Shown one piece after another: positions 34,019 to 44,183 of a stretch of 60,831 nt of DNA; within the stretch, counting starts at the first letter, position 1, and every line of letters starts with the position of its first letter. This DNA is from an uncultured Alphaproteobacteria bacterium (GTDB lineage Bacteria > Pseudomonadota > Alphaproteobacteria > CAAHEQ01 > UBA3637). The DNA is taken from assembly GCA_944392795.1 (NCBI GenBank), contig CALXXX010000007.1:1-60831 (forward strand). The letters are read 5' to 3'. The translations under genes were made by a program, and so were the position numbers. The notes under the pieces were generated by a model. It worked only from the letters and a program-made list of their open reading frames with translations, did not search any database and was not told where the DNA came from.

Positions 34019-34708
34019 ATGAAAAAGATATTATTTATTTTAATTATCTCTGTTCTCGTTTTTCCTTTAAGAGCTCAAGCAGAACTAGATAATCGAATGA
34101 CGATGGCGGGTGCTGCTCAACCAACGACAGCTCCGGTTGTTGAGAAGCAAGAATCCAAAATACAATTTTCTCCGGATTCAACAGTTGCTTTAACAGCTGA
34201 ACGTATTAAATCTGCTCGTATTTTTAAAAACCCTCAACAAGTTAAATATTTTTATGCTCAGATGCAAAGTGTGAATAAGGCAATTGACCGTGCACAGACT
34301 AAAGCGCTGAAAGATATACCAGAACAAAATACAGCTCAACGTGAGCAAGTAAAACGAAAAATGAACCGGCAAACACCTGTTAGATTTAAAGATGTGAATA
34401 TCGATGATGCTGCTTTAAATCAATTAATAAATGAAAAGCCGGAAACAGCTATGTTAATGCTTTCTTCTCGGTTAGAATATCAAGATGCAGAGGAATTAAC
34501 AGCTGAAGAAAAACAAGAAATGTTAGAGCGTTTAAAAAGACAATTTAAAAGTTTAACAGGTTTTACGGTTGAAGAGTATCAAGAGATTTTTGAGAAACAA
34601 CTTGAGGCTGATAATGCTGAGGAATTGGAAGGCGAAGAGCTTTTACAGGATGATACAATGTTAGGAGGAGAAGTTGTCCCTGCTAAATCAACATCTCAAG
34701 CGAAATAA
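34019..34708 (+). CDS. Exported helical protein, 229 aa
   Basis: A signal peptide (MKKILFILIISVLVFPLRAQA) precedes a highly charged helical domain rich in Gln, Lys and Glu, with an acidic C terminus. A disordered-looking stretch (about 25-45) links the two. It is 6 bases downstream of another exported gene and 16 bases upstream of the trmJ start I prefer, so the three are likely co-transcribed. Family not recognised. Confidence 0.65.
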   Translation: MKKILFILIISVLVFPLRAQAELDNRMTMAGAAQPTTAPVVEKQESKIQFSPDSTVALTAERIKSARIFKNPQQVKYFYAQMQSVNKAIDRAQTKALKDIPEQNTAQREQVKRKMNRQTPVRFKDVNIDDAALNQLINEKPETAMLMLSSRLEYQDAEELTAEEKQEMLERLKRQFKSLTGFTVEEYQEIFEKQLEADNAEELEGEELLQDDTMLGGEVVPAKSTSQAK

Positions 34709-34724
34709 AAAAGGAGAAGTTATT

Positions 34725-35456
34725 TTGGACAAGGGGCTTAGAGCCCCTTGCTTTATTTTGGTTCGTCCACAGATGGCTGAGAACATAGGGATGGCTGCTC
34801 GTGCCATGATGAATTGTGGTGTTTTTGACTTGAGAGTTGTTGCTCCCAGAGAGAGCCCCACTAATGAAAAAGCTTTCTCTGCGTCATCAGGCGCTGAGCT
34901 GATTTTGCAGCAAGCTCAGGTGTTTGAAACACTCTCTCAGGCAGTCTCTGATTTAAATTTTTTGATTGCTACGACAGCTCGAGCCAGAGATATGGAAAAG
35001 AAAGTTTTAACAGCGGAAGAAAACATGCCTATTCTTTTGCGACACATAAAGAATGGAGAAAAAGTTGGCATTCTTTTTGGCTGTGAGCGGACGGGACTTT
35101 TGAATGATGAGCTTGCTTTAGCTGATAATTTGTTGACCATACCCTTAAATCCGGCTCATACATCTTTGAATTTATCTCAAGCAGTTCTTTTGGTCGGCTA
35201 TGAGTGGCTTAAAGCCCTTCAAGCTCAGTCAGAAAATTCCGCTAAAATTCAACCTTCGTTAGCTTCAAAAGAAGAATTGGTGCAATTTTTAGAACGATTC
35301 GAAAAAATTTTAGATGAAAAGGGTTATTATCGCTGGTCTTTAAAAAAGCCTAGGATGCGGCGAAATTTAAATAATATTTTTGTTAAAGCTGGTTTAACAA
35401 AACAAGAAATTCGAACCTTACATGGTGTTTTAAACACTTTGACAGGGCGCAGATAA
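34725..35456 (+). CDS. trmJ: tRNA (Cm32/Um32) methyltransferase TrmJ
   Basis: SPOUT-fold 2'-O-methyltransferase acting on position 32 of several tRNAs. Hallmarks: FILVRPQMAENIGMAARAM at the N terminus, FGCERTGLLNDE and IPLNPAHTSLNLSQAV (the knot). I choose TTG at 34725 (243 residues), 8 bases after GGAG and right before the conserved domain; the frame is open to another TTG at 34674, which has a strong AGGAGGAG but overlaps the previous gene by 35 bases. tRNA-Thr follows. Confidence 0.9.
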   Translation: MDKGLRAPCFILVRPQMAENIGMAARAMMNCGVFDLRVVAPRESPTNEKAFSASSGAELILQQAQVFETLSQAVSDLNFLIATTARARDMEKKVLTAEENMPILLRHIKNGEKVGILFGCERTGLLNDELALADNLLTIPLNPAHTSLNLSQAVLLVGYEWLKALQAQSENSAKIQPSLASKEELVQFLERFEKILDEKGYYRWSLKKPRMRRNLNNIFVKAGLTKQEIRTLHGVLNTLTGRR

Positions 35457-35520
35457 AAAAATCTTGCATTTAGAAACAAAATGAGATATAAAAACAGGCA
35501 ACCAAGGCCTTCTTGGTTGT

Positions 35521-35596
<76 letters not shown>

Positions 35597-35741
35597 TTTT
35601 TATATATTAAAATCATTCCGTTTAAAATCTTATCAATGAAGCAAATAATAGAGGGGAAAATCTATCAATGTTTTAACAGAAATGTATATCTGTTATTTTG
35701 ATCGTCTTGTAATTGAGAATACTTTTATTCTTTGATGTTTT

Positions 35742-36389
35742 CTACCATTTAGGGCACTTGGCAGTTTCTTTTTGATAAGAGCTTTGTGTATCAATTGCTA
35801 AGTTTTCTTCGACCATTCGTTTTTCAACATAAGAGAGTAAAGGCTCAACTTCATTTTTAATTTGATTAACCATCTGATTTAAAATTTGTTGAGCATTTCC
35901 AGGACGAGCAGCTTTGACTTTTACTTTTTTGGCTGCGATTTGATAAGCTTCTTTAATTTTTCCGGAAAAGAATTTTAATCCTTCTTGTTGGACGCGAACG
36001 TGATAATTTTCATGAGCTTTAATGACTTTATAATTGCAGGAGCCTGGTCGATATTTTTTATCAATATATACATCTATTTTGGGATAACCGATGTTGACGG
36101 TAATGGAATCTAATCCAATACAAACAGTTCCGTTTCGTTGAGGAATATTAAAAGAAGTCGCAGTGACTTGATTAACAAGTTGCGCGGATGTTAAGCCCAT
36201 TGTTGTATTGTAAGGTAGAGCAGGAAATTGATTGCTGGATTTTGTATTGTCATAATAAACTTTACCATAATTAAAATTAACTTGAACAGTTGGTGTTTTT
36301 TGATAGGCCGAACATTGAGCAAAAGCAAGAGTTATTGGCATGCTCAAAAAAAGAATGACAGAACATAAAATTATTTTATAATATTTCAT
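35742..36389 (-). CDS. Exported protein with HExxH metallopeptidase motif
   Basis: A 215-residue protein from the ATG at 36389; the frame is open 12 codons further, overlapping xthA by 2 bases. The signal peptide runs to about MPITLAFAQ. The mature part has strands and two Cys, then KAHENYHVRVQ near residue 140, a match to zinc peptidase HExxH, followed by a Lys-rich helix. The region GSCNYKVIKAHENYH resembles DUF922-type predicted secreted proteases. No third zinc ligand is certain. The ribosome site is weak. Confidence 0.65.
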   Translation of the reverse strand: MKYYKIILCSVILFLSMPITLAFAQCSAYQKTPTVQVNFNYGKVYYDNTKSSNQFPALPYNTTMGLTSAQLVNQVTATSFNIPQRNGTVCIGLDSITVNIGYPKIDVYIDKKYRPGSCNYKVIKAHENYHVRVQQEGLKFFSGKIKEAYQIAAKKVKVKAARPGNAQQILNQMVNQIKNEVEPLLSYVEKRMVEENLAIDTQSSYQKETAKCPKW

Positions 36390-36423
36390 AAGATGAACTA
36401 TAACGAAAAAAAGGAAAAAAGTC

Positions 36424-37206
36424 ATGCAAAAAATAATTTCTTGGAATGTTGCATCGTTTCGAGCTCGACTGCCTTTGATAAAACAGTTGATGGAAAAAGA
36501 AAGACCGGATATTTTGCTGTTACAGGAAATGAAACTGGAAGCACATCAATATCCTTTTGAAGAAATAGAAAAACAAGGTTATTATACAGTTTTATCCGGT
36601 CAAAAATCTTGGAATGGTGTGGCAATATTATCTAAAGAACCTTTGGAAGAAAGGAAACTTTCTTTGGACGGATTTGAAGACCAAGCAAGATTTGTGGAGG
36701 CAATATTATCAGATGGAACATCAGTGATGTCTGTTTATGTTCCGAATGGGCAACCACCGGAAAGAGAACCAGAAGATACAAGTCGATTAACCTATAAATT
36801 ATCTTGGATGAAAGCGTTAAATGAATATATTGCTCAGAAGGTTTTACAAAATGATAAGTTTATTTTAGGTGGAGATTTTAATGTCATTTTTCAAGACGGA
36901 GATGTTTATAATCCAACCTTATTTGAGGGGAATGCATTGATGGTTCCATCTGTTCGAGAAAAGCTTTCAGATTTACATAAAACCGGTGTTGTTAATGCTG
37001 TTCGTCATTTCCATTCGGAGAGTGGCTTATATACTTTTTGGGATTTCCAAGGAGGAGCATGGCCACGAAATCATGGTATATTGCTTGATGCGTTATATTT
37101 GGCTCCAAGTATGAAGGGAAATTTATCAGATGCCGGCGTTTTGAAAGAATATCGGGCCTTAGAAAAGCCTTCAGATCATGTTCCAATTTATTGTATTTTA
37201 GAATAA
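36424..37206 (+). CDS. xthA: Exodeoxyribonuclease III (AP endonuclease)
   Basis: Cleaves DNA at abasic sites and trims 3' ends in base excision repair. It is 260 residues of the ExoIII/Ape1 family: IISWNVASFRARLP, LLQEMKLE (metal Glu), YVPNGQ, GGDFNV, WDFQGGAWPRNHGILLDA and the terminal SDHVPI. An AAAGGA ribosome site precedes the ATG. Its end overlaps the facing dusA gene by 19 bases. Confidence 0.95.
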   Translation: MQKIISWNVASFRARLPLIKQLMEKERPDILLLQEMKLEAHQYPFEEIEKQGYYTVLSGQKSWNGVAILSKEPLEERKLSLDGFEDQARFVEAILSDGTSVMSVYVPNGQPPEREPEDTSRLTYKLSWMKALNEYIAQKVLQNDKFILGGDFNVIFQDGDVYNPTLFEGNALMVPSVREKLSDLHKTGVVNAVRHFHSESGLYTFWDFQGGAWPRNHGILLDALYLAPSMKGNLSDAGVLKEYRALEKPSDHVPIYCILE

Positions 37207-38150
37207 TCCTCTTTTTCTAAGAAAGAATAAAGCATTTTCAAATCATTACTCATAATGATTTTCTTGAATTCTTTAGAAAGCGGAGTTCCCCAATAAAGCC
37301 CCATTATATGACGTAGCATGGAAAGAGGTTTTCGACCTTTTTCTATTTCTTTTTGTAATGAAGGAAGTATCTGAGCAATGATTTCTTTTCTCGTTAAAAT
37401 AGGATGAGGGTCATTATAAAATAAATAATCGATATTTGCCAGGAAATAAGGTTCAGCATAGGCTCTTCTACCAATCATAACGCCATCAACTTGTTCAAGG
37501 TGTTGTTTGATGCTTTCTAGAGAGGTAATATTGCCATTTATTTCAATAAAAAGGTGAGGAAAATCTTCTTTTAAACGGTAGACCAGCTCATAATTTAAAG
37601 GTATCTTTTCTCGATTTTCTTTAGGAGTTAGTCCTTTTAGTCGAGCATTTCTGGCATGGATAATAAATTTTTGACATCCGGCTTGAGAAGTCGTTTGAAT
37701 AAAGTGTGTTAAGTCTTTATATGCGTTTTTTGTCTCTTCTAATGCAATTCGAGTTTTAACGGATACAGGTAATTTAGTTGCTTGTGTCATTTTTTCGATA
37801 CAGCGAGCAACAAGCTCAGGTTTTGCCATAAGACACGCTCCAAAAGAACCTGCTTGCACACGTTCTGAAGGGCAACCGGCATTGATATTGATTTCATCAT
37901 ATCCGAAATTTTCTCCCAGTTTGGCACAATGAGCCATTATTTGAGGAGTTGATCCTCCCAGTTGTAATGCTATCGGATGTTGACAAGAATCGAAAGTTAA
38001 CAAATGATTATAGTCTCCATGCCATAGAGCTTGTTCCGCAATCATCTCAGTGTAAAGGAAGGCATGGTGGGAAATTAAACGAATAAAAGAACGAAAAAAA
38101 TTATCCGTCCAATCTAACATAGGTGCTATGGAAATTTCTTTTTTTATCAT
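37188..38150 (-). CDS. dusA: tRNA-dihydrouridine(20/20a) synthase DusA
   Basis: FMN enzyme that reduces uridine in the tRNA D-loop. I start it at 38150 (MIKKEISIAPMLDWTD), giving 320 residues, the usual DusA size; the open frame upstream does not look coding. Signatures: APMLDWTD, ALQLGGSTPQ, NINAGCPSERVQAGSFGACLM with the catalytic Cys, SVKTRIALEE, and VMIGRRAYAEPY. A second Dus gene of the DusB type lies at 56605. Confidence 0.94.
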   Translation of the reverse strand: MIKKEISIAPMLDWTDNFFRSFIRLISHHAFLYTEMIAEQALWHGDYNHLLTFDSCQHPIALQLGGSTPQIMAHCAKLGENFGYDEININAGCPSERVQAGSFGACLMAKPELVARCIEKMTQATKLPVSVKTRIALEETKNAYKDLTHFIQTTSQAGCQKFIIHARNARLKGLTPKENREKIPLNYELVYRLKEDFPHLFIEINGNITSLESIKQHLEQVDGVMIGRRAYAEPYFLANIDYLFYNDPHPILTRKEIIAQILPSLQKEIEKGRKPLSMLRHIMGLYWGTPLSKEFKKIIMSNDLKMLYSFLEKEDYSKIQ

Positions 38151-38234
38151 TTTTTCAATATATGTTAAAAAAAACTTTTGAAAAAGTATTTTTTGTTCTA
38201 TGATAGCAAAAAGTTCGAATAAAAGGGGGAACTG

Positions 38235-38444
38235 ATGTTTACAAAAACAGAAATGACAGCCGTTGAACAATATTTCCAGAAACTTTTTAAAAACCCGGGG
38301 ATAACTTTAAAAGAAGGAACGGGAAAAGATGCTCCTGCAGAGGTTTCAATTAACGGACAGTTTATTGGTGTTGTTTATAAAGATGTGGACGAAGGTGAAA
38401 CATCTTATGATTTTAATATGTCAATTTTGGCAGAAGATTTATAA
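38235..38444 (+). CDS. DUF3126 family protein
   Basis: A 69-residue cytoplasmic protein matching the alphaproteobacterial DUF3126 pattern: EMTAVEQYFQKLFKNP, then APAEVSINGQFIGVVYKD and the ending SYDFNMSILAEDL. Function unknown. It is a useful lineage marker. GGGGG-type ribosome site upstream (AAGGGGGAACTG). Divergent from dusA, followed after 15 bases by an exported protein gene. Confidence 0.85.
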   Translation: MFTKTEMTAVEQYFQKLFKNPGITLKEGTGKDAPAEVSINGQFIGVVYKDVDEGETSYDFNMSILAEDL

Positions 38445-38459
38445 AAGAAAGGATATAAA

Positions 38460-39971
38460 ATGAAAAAGACTCTGTATGCATTTTTGATGTGCTCAGCGGC
38501 CGTTGTTCCGGCTTTCGCGCAAACAGAAACAGAGCAAGCTGTTTTAGACTTAATAAAAGAAAAAGTCCTTCCAACTGAGGTGACTTATACAGATCCAGTT
38601 TCCATTAAAACAACATCAGCTGGCTATGTTATTAACATTCCAGAAGGGACACTAAAAGCAGATAATAATGTCAAAGTGCCGGCGTATGCTTTTGTTCTAT
38701 CGAAAGATGCTTCTTTTAAAAACACGGATCAATATAAATTTGCTTTAAACAGCTTAGAAAGTTATAGTCCTGTTTTAAAACAAATGTTGGATTCTCAGAA
38801 TGTTAAATTGGAAAGTTTTACATATGAAGGGAAAATGGTTCCAGCGTTAAAATTGATTACAAGTCAGATAGCTCAAGGTAAAAACTTTGTTGTTCAAGAA
38901 GGCCCTGATACGAGCGAAATTATTCGTGTCGGCTCTTTTTTAGTGAAAGATACATTAGATTCTTTGAGCGGAAACTCAGTTAAAGCAGAAGGAGATATTA
39001 CTTTAAAAGATATTTTAATCAATCATCCTTTTTTACAGATAACAGTCAATCAGTTAGACACGCAAGTTTCTATTCCTGAAACGACATTAGGAAATACGGA
39101 TTTAGATCAGGTTTTAAATGCTTCGGAAGTGAAATTTGGCATTCAAATGAAAAATTTAAAAGCGAAATCTTTCTTTTTGCCGGTTCAAGAAGTCGGATTA
39201 GATTCTTCATTTGATATTACTTTTAAACAAGATATGTCGACAAAAATTGTCGATATGAATATTGATTGGACAGCATCAAACATTGGAATCGTTTCTCCCG
39301 ATATCGAGCTTGCTTCTAAGCTTCCAACTTCTTTGAACTTTGATATGAATTTAAAGGGCTTTACTTATGCCGATTTAAAAAGTTTGGGTGAATCTCAAAA
39401 TCATTTGAATGAAGCTCGTTCTGTCCCATTCACGAGACCTGAAGCATTAAAAGTTCTGGAAAATGAAGTTCAAACCAAAACAAATGAGTTAATGGCAAAG
39501 ACTAATTTCTTCTTAAATAATTTGAGTTTACGTTCAAATGATTATGCTGTGGCTCTTCGTGGTGCTGTTTATCCTCAATCAGAGGCTTTTACAGGAACAT
39601 TAACTATCACGAATTTTGATGCCTTGTCTCCAGCTCCGAAAGCAATAGATAAGCAAGCTTGTCAAGCAGCAACTGAAGCATGGTCTCGCCTATTGATCCA
39701 GAAATCCGGTAATGAAGGTGATCCTGAGGTCAGAGAAGCTTCTGCTAAAGCAACAGCCGCTTGTGATGATGGAGCCGGTTTCTTAGAATTCTTAAGACCT
39801 TATGTGGCAAAAGCAAAAGAAGTTAAAGATGACACAGGAAAACCAGCTGTTCAACTCGCTGTCGAGTTCAAAAATGGTGTCTGGTATGTTGATGGTCAAG
39901 AAGTAGACTTTGACTCAGAAACACAAGAAAAAACAGATGAAACGACACGAACAACTCCACTCATTCCATAG
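38460..39971 (+). CDS. Large exported protein, 503 aa
   Basis: A signal peptide (MKKTLYAFLMCSAAVVPAFA) leads into a long domain with a repeating strand-turn character (DITLKDILINHPFLQITVNQLDTQ), suggestive of a periplasmic beta-rich protein. A helical Cys-containing section lies near 400-430 (KQACQAATEAW, TAACDDGAG). The ending is Asp/Thr-rich. I see similarity of style to DUF945/DUF2125 proteins but cannot assign it. It lies between DUF3126 and sufE, 6 bases ahead of the latter. Confidence 0.7.
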   Translation: MKKTLYAFLMCSAAVVPAFAQTETEQAVLDLIKEKVLPTEVTYTDPVSIKTTSAGYVINIPEGTLKADNNVKVPAYAFVLSKDASFKNTDQYKFALNSLESYSPVLKQMLDSQNVKLESFTYEGKMVPALKLITSQIAQGKNFVVQEGPDTSEIIRVGSFLVKDTLDSLSGNSVKAEGDITLKDILINHPFLQITVNQLDTQVSIPETTLGNTDLDQVLNASEVKFGIQMKNLKAKSFFLPVQEVGLDSSFDITFKQDMSTKIVDMNIDWTASNIGIVSPDIELASKLPTSLNFDMNLKGFTYADLKSLGESQNHLNEARSVPFTRPEALKVLENEVQTKTNELMAKTNFFLNNLSLRSNDYAVALRGAVYPQSEAFTGTLTITNFDALSPAPKAIDKQACQAATEAWSRLLIQKSGNEGDPEVREASAKATAACDDGAGFLEFLRPYVAKAKEVKDDTGKPAVQLAVEFKNGVWYVDGQEVDFDSETQEKTDETTRTTPLIP

Positions 39972-39977
39972 AAGAAA

Positions 39978-40370
39978 ATGACAATAGAAGAAATTATTGA
40001 AAATTTTTCTTACCTAGATGATTGGGAAGATAAGTATCGGTATTTAATTGAGCTTGGGGAAGGGCTACCGCCTTTCCCTGAATCTTTGAAAAACGATGCA
40101 AATAAGGTTGATGGTTGTATGAGCCAGGTTTGGCTTAGCTTTTCAAAAGAAGGTAATGTTTATCATTTTATAGCCGATAGTGATGCTTTGATAGTAAAGG
40201 GATTAATTGCTATTATACTAGCAGCATATTCCGGAAAAACATTACAAGAAATTCAAGAAGTGGATATCGATGAAATTTTTAAAAAATTAGGCTTAGATAT
40301 GAATTTATCTCCAACACGACGCAATGGCTTTTTTGCAATGGTTGAAAAAATTAAATCAATTCATTCATGA
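39978..40370 (+). CDS. sufE: Cysteine desulfuration protein SufE
   Basis: Accepts persulphide sulphur from the cysteine desulphurase SufS for Fe-S cluster assembly. The 130-residue protein has LDDWEDKYRYLIELG, the active cysteine C47 in VDGCMSQVW, and SPTRRNGFFAMV near the end. Length is normal. No other suf gene lies here. It converges with trmL with a 6-base overlap. Confidence 0.96.
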   Translation: MTIEEIIENFSYLDDWEDKYRYLIELGEGLPPFPESLKNDANKVDGCMSQVWLSFSKEGNVYHFIADSDALIVKGLIAIILAAYSGKTLQEIQEVDIDEIFKKLGLDMNLSPTRRNGFFAMVEKIKSIHS

Positions 40371-40823
40371 CAGTTTCTTATATAGACCTGTTTGCCTCAT
40401 CGCTTCGGATGTCGCTATAGCACAAGAGACTGCAAGGTTTAAAGAACGCTCATCAGGTCGCATAGGAATCCGAATACGTCCATCAACTGCCTGATGTACC
40501 TCTTGGGGAGCGCCACAGCTTTCTCGGCCAAATAATAGGATATCATCTTCTTTAAACTGAAATTGTGTAAAAGGCATACTTGCATGTGTCGTCATGAGAA
40601 TTAAACGTCCCGGAGTATGTTCTTTTATGTAAGTTTCCCAAGCTAAATACCTGGTTATGTCTGCTTTATCTAAATAATCCATCCCAGCTCGTTTTAATTG
40701 TTTATCATTCCAGATAAAACCACAAGGCTCTATGATATCGACGGGTAGGCCAAAACAGACAGCCATCCGAATAATTGTTCCCGTATTTTGAGGAATATCA
40801 GGTTGATAAAGAGCTATACGCAT
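40365..40823 (-). CDS. trmL: tRNA (cytidine/uridine 34)-2'-O-methyltransferase TrmL
   Basis: SPOUT methyltransferase that modifies the wobble base of leucine tRNAs. From ATG at 40823 it is 152 residues, the family norm: MRIALYQPDIPQNTGTIIRM, FGRESCGAP and IPMRPDERSLNLAVSCAI. The frame is open further upstream into hemY, but that part is not homologous. The ATG is one base after the hemY stop, so translation is coupled. Confidence 0.94.
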   Translation of the reverse strand: MRIALYQPDIPQNTGTIIRMAVCFGLPVDIIEPCGFIWNDKQLKRAGMDYLDKADITRYLAWETYIKEHTPGRLILMTTHASMPFTQFQFKEDDILLFGRESCGAPQEVHQAVDGRIRIPMRPDERSLNLAVSCAIATSEAMRQTGLYKKLS

Positions 40824-40824
40824 T

Positions 40825-42018
40825 TTATAAGCTTTCAAGTGAAGCAAAGCCATTGCATATTGGGCAAGTCGGCGACCATAAATCCGTTTCGTGACCACAA
40901 CGAGAGCAGAAGTAATTGAGTGTTGGCTCTAAATTTTTCATTTGATCAATCCATTTTTGTGCTTCTTTTTGATCATGATTTTCTTCTTGTTCTAAGAAAG
41001 CCATCATGGTTGCAACTTGCATTGTCAAGCTATAGTTTGCGATGTAAGTTTCTAACTCCTTTCGAGCTTGTCCCCATAATTTTGCTTGGAGAGCTGCATC
41101 AGCTAAGGCTAGATGATTAACACGGCTTGATTTATGTAATGCAACTAATTTTTCAACTCTTTTGTATTGAGCTAAAGTATTTTCTTTTGAAAAGAGATGA
41201 ATATAAGCTTTATAGATGTTCCAATCAGGTTGATTTTCCCAAGCTTTCATTAGAATGGCTTCTGCTTTTTTAGGGTAATCTTGAGCCGCTTTTAAGGCGG
41301 CTTCAGGCAACCAAGGTGCTATTTTAAAAGCTTCCAAAGATTTTCCTGTTTTAATGAGTAATGTTGCTTTTTGTGTTTTATAAAGATGCTCATCTTCCAA
41401 TTTTAACTTTCGGACGACATCCAGGGTTTCAAGAGCATCATGCCATTGATCATTTAAAACTTGCAATTCTAAAGTATTTAAGACGACCCAAGGAATATTT
41501 TTGTATTTTTTGAAAGCTTTTTGAGCCAAATCTAAAGCAGCAATTAAGTCTCCTTGTTTTTGATTTTCGGCAATTAAGCCTCTCCAACCAGCAAGCTCGG
41601 TGGTAGGATTAATCGCTAGTTTACGATAAATTTCTGGAGAAGGATTAAGAAGAGCTTTTAATAGGAGTGGCGTTGGTGTTTGCCGATCAAAAGCTTTATC
41701 TAATTTGACTGCTAATTTTTGACATAAATCTTCATCTCCGCCAGCAATAGCATTTAAAATCTGAATGAGCATATTTTCTTTGCTTTTTTCTTTTTGAACA
41801 TCAAAAGACTTTTTGACCCAGCGAATAAATTTGACGGGCATACGTAAAATGTAAATTGCGATGAATGCCATGATTAAAAGGGCTATTGTAAAGGCAATAG
41901 TCGTTTCTACTTCGTAATTCAACCAAGTTAAGGTGATTGATCCAGGGTTATCTATTAACCAAAGTACTAAGATACCTAGGATAAGAACATAGATTAAAAA
42001 ACGAAGGATTTGAGACAT
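40825..42018 (-). CDS. hemY: HemY-like TPR membrane protein with C-terminal zinc ribbon
   Basis: A 397-residue protein with two N-terminal helices (about 5-25 and 40-60), the HemY_N pattern (LVLWLIDNPGSITLTWLNYEV), then a TPR-like helical domain. The last 35 residues contain CSRCGHETDLWSPTCPICNG, a four-Cys metal-binding ribbon as in alphaproteobacterial members. HemY of this type is a haem-pathway-associated TPR protein of uncertain exact role, not protoporphyrinogen oxidase. The hemC/hemD genes that often precede it are absent here; a mitofilin-like gene is directly upstream. Confidence 0.9.
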   Translation of the reverse strand: MSQILRFLIYVLILGILVLWLIDNPGSITLTWLNYEVETTIAFTIALLIMAFIAIYILRMPVKFIRWVKKSFDVQKEKSKENMLIQILNAIAGGDEDLCQKLAVKLDKAFDRQTPTPLLLKALLNPSPEIYRKLAINPTTELAGWRGLIAENQKQGDLIAALDLAQKAFKKYKNIPWVVLNTLELQVLNDQWHDALETLDVVRKLKLEDEHLYKTQKATLLIKTGKSLEAFKIAPWLPEAALKAAQDYPKKAEAILMKAWENQPDWNIYKAYIHLFSKENTLAQYKRVEKLVALHKSSRVNHLALADAALQAKLWGQARKELETYIANYSLTMQVATMMAFLEQEENHDQKEAQKWIDQMKNLEPTLNYFCSRCGHETDLWSPTCPICNGFASLESL

Positions 42019-42020
42019 TT

Positions 42021-42950
42021 TTACTCTCCTGAATTGTGGATGTATTGTTGAAATAAGAGGTCAATCTGTAAACGCATTTCTGCTTGTTTTATAAAAGTGC
42101 TTAATAGCATTTTTTGAGTTGATGGTAGTTTATTTAAGAGGGATATAGCTTTTTCCAAATGATCAGCATTCAACTCTTCTTCTATGGCGTATAAAATAGA
42201 GATACCTTTTAAGTTTTTTTGTGTGATCTGCAGAGGACGAACGCGGACAGCAGATTTGAAGAATGCGATGATTTCATCTTGCCAATTCATTTGAGGATGA
42301 ATGTAAAAAGATTGTTCAATTTGTCTGACTTCTTTCTTAAAAATAAGCTTTAATTCTGTCATTGTCGGAATACCTGTTGCTGCCCAGACACCAGTTTTTT
42401 CTTCCACTGATAGAGCAAGAGAGTCTGTTGAATTGATGCTTAGGACACGGGCAATTTCTTTTTTGAAAGGCCTTCCGTTTTGAATAGCATCATAAAGAGC
42501 AAGCAAGCTATCTGCATATTTTTTTTCTTCAATATTGCGATGAGATAAATTTTGAATTTGTTCTTTCAATTCCTTAACTTCTTTCTGAAGAGAGGCAATA
42601 TAAGTTTTATTTTCCTGTGTTTCTATGGTTGGTAAAGAAGTTTTTGAAAGTGTTGCTTTTTGAGGAGTAAAAGAATCTGAGATTTTGTCGATAGATGAAA
42701 CAGTTTCTGTTTTTACAGGAAAGTGTGGCTCTATTGTTTTTAGCAGTTTTTCTTTTTGTGTAGACTGGGGAATAATAGGCTTTTGAGGCTTTTGATTTAA
42801 AGCAAAATACAACCATCCGAGTAAGATAATTGTAAAAGCAAGGAACAACAGTCCGATTTTAGCCGTCTTATGATGATTGATTTGTGGTATGTTATCAATC
42901 GGTTGATTAGGTATTTTTTTTGTTTCTTTTTTATTTTGGGAAGAAGTCAT
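42021..42950 (-). CDS. Mitofilin/Mic60-like membrane protein
   Basis: A 309-residue protein with a short Lys/Asn-rich cytoplasmic head, one transmembrane helix (about 33-53), a linker, a coiled coil (about 115-150), and a C-terminal helical module ending in KAISLLNKLPSTQKMLLSTFIKQAEMR, typical of the mitofilin signature. Alphaproteobacterial Mic60 is encoded next to hemY, as here (2-base gap). Mic60 shapes inner-membrane folds in some alphaproteobacteria and is the ancestor of the mitochondrial cristae protein. GGAGAATAAA precedes the ATG. Confidence 0.8.
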   Translation of the reverse strand: MTSSQNKKETKKIPNQPIDNIPQINHHKTAKIGLLFLAFTIILLGWLYFALNQKPQKPIIPQSTQKEKLLKTIEPHFPVKTETVSSIDKISDSFTPQKATLSKTSLPTIETQENKTYIASLQKEVKELKEQIQNLSHRNIEEKKYADSLLALYDAIQNGRPFKKEIARVLSINSTDSLALSVEEKTGVWAATGIPTMTELKLIFKKEVRQIEQSFYIHPQMNWQDEIIAFFKSAVRVRPLQITQKNLKGISILYAIEEELNADHLEKAISLLNKLPSTQKMLLSTFIKQAEMRLQIDLLFQQYIHNSGE

Positions 42951-43087
42951 TTTATTCTCCTTTACTTACTTACTGGTATTTTAGCATTCGTTTTTTTAAA
43001 AAGAAAGAGGAAGATGAAAAAAAATAAAAAAAAAATGTATTTTTATTGTCTTTATAAATGATTTAGTGTAAGAATAAGAAAAAATAA

Positions 43088-44167
<1,080 letters not shown>

Positions 44168-44183
44168 TACATAGGAGAGATCT

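Noticed and set aside
38151-38270. 40-residue N-terminal extension of dusA
   Set aside because: The sequence is not Dus-like and crosses the divergent DUF3126 start region; the ATG at 38150 gives the normal length.
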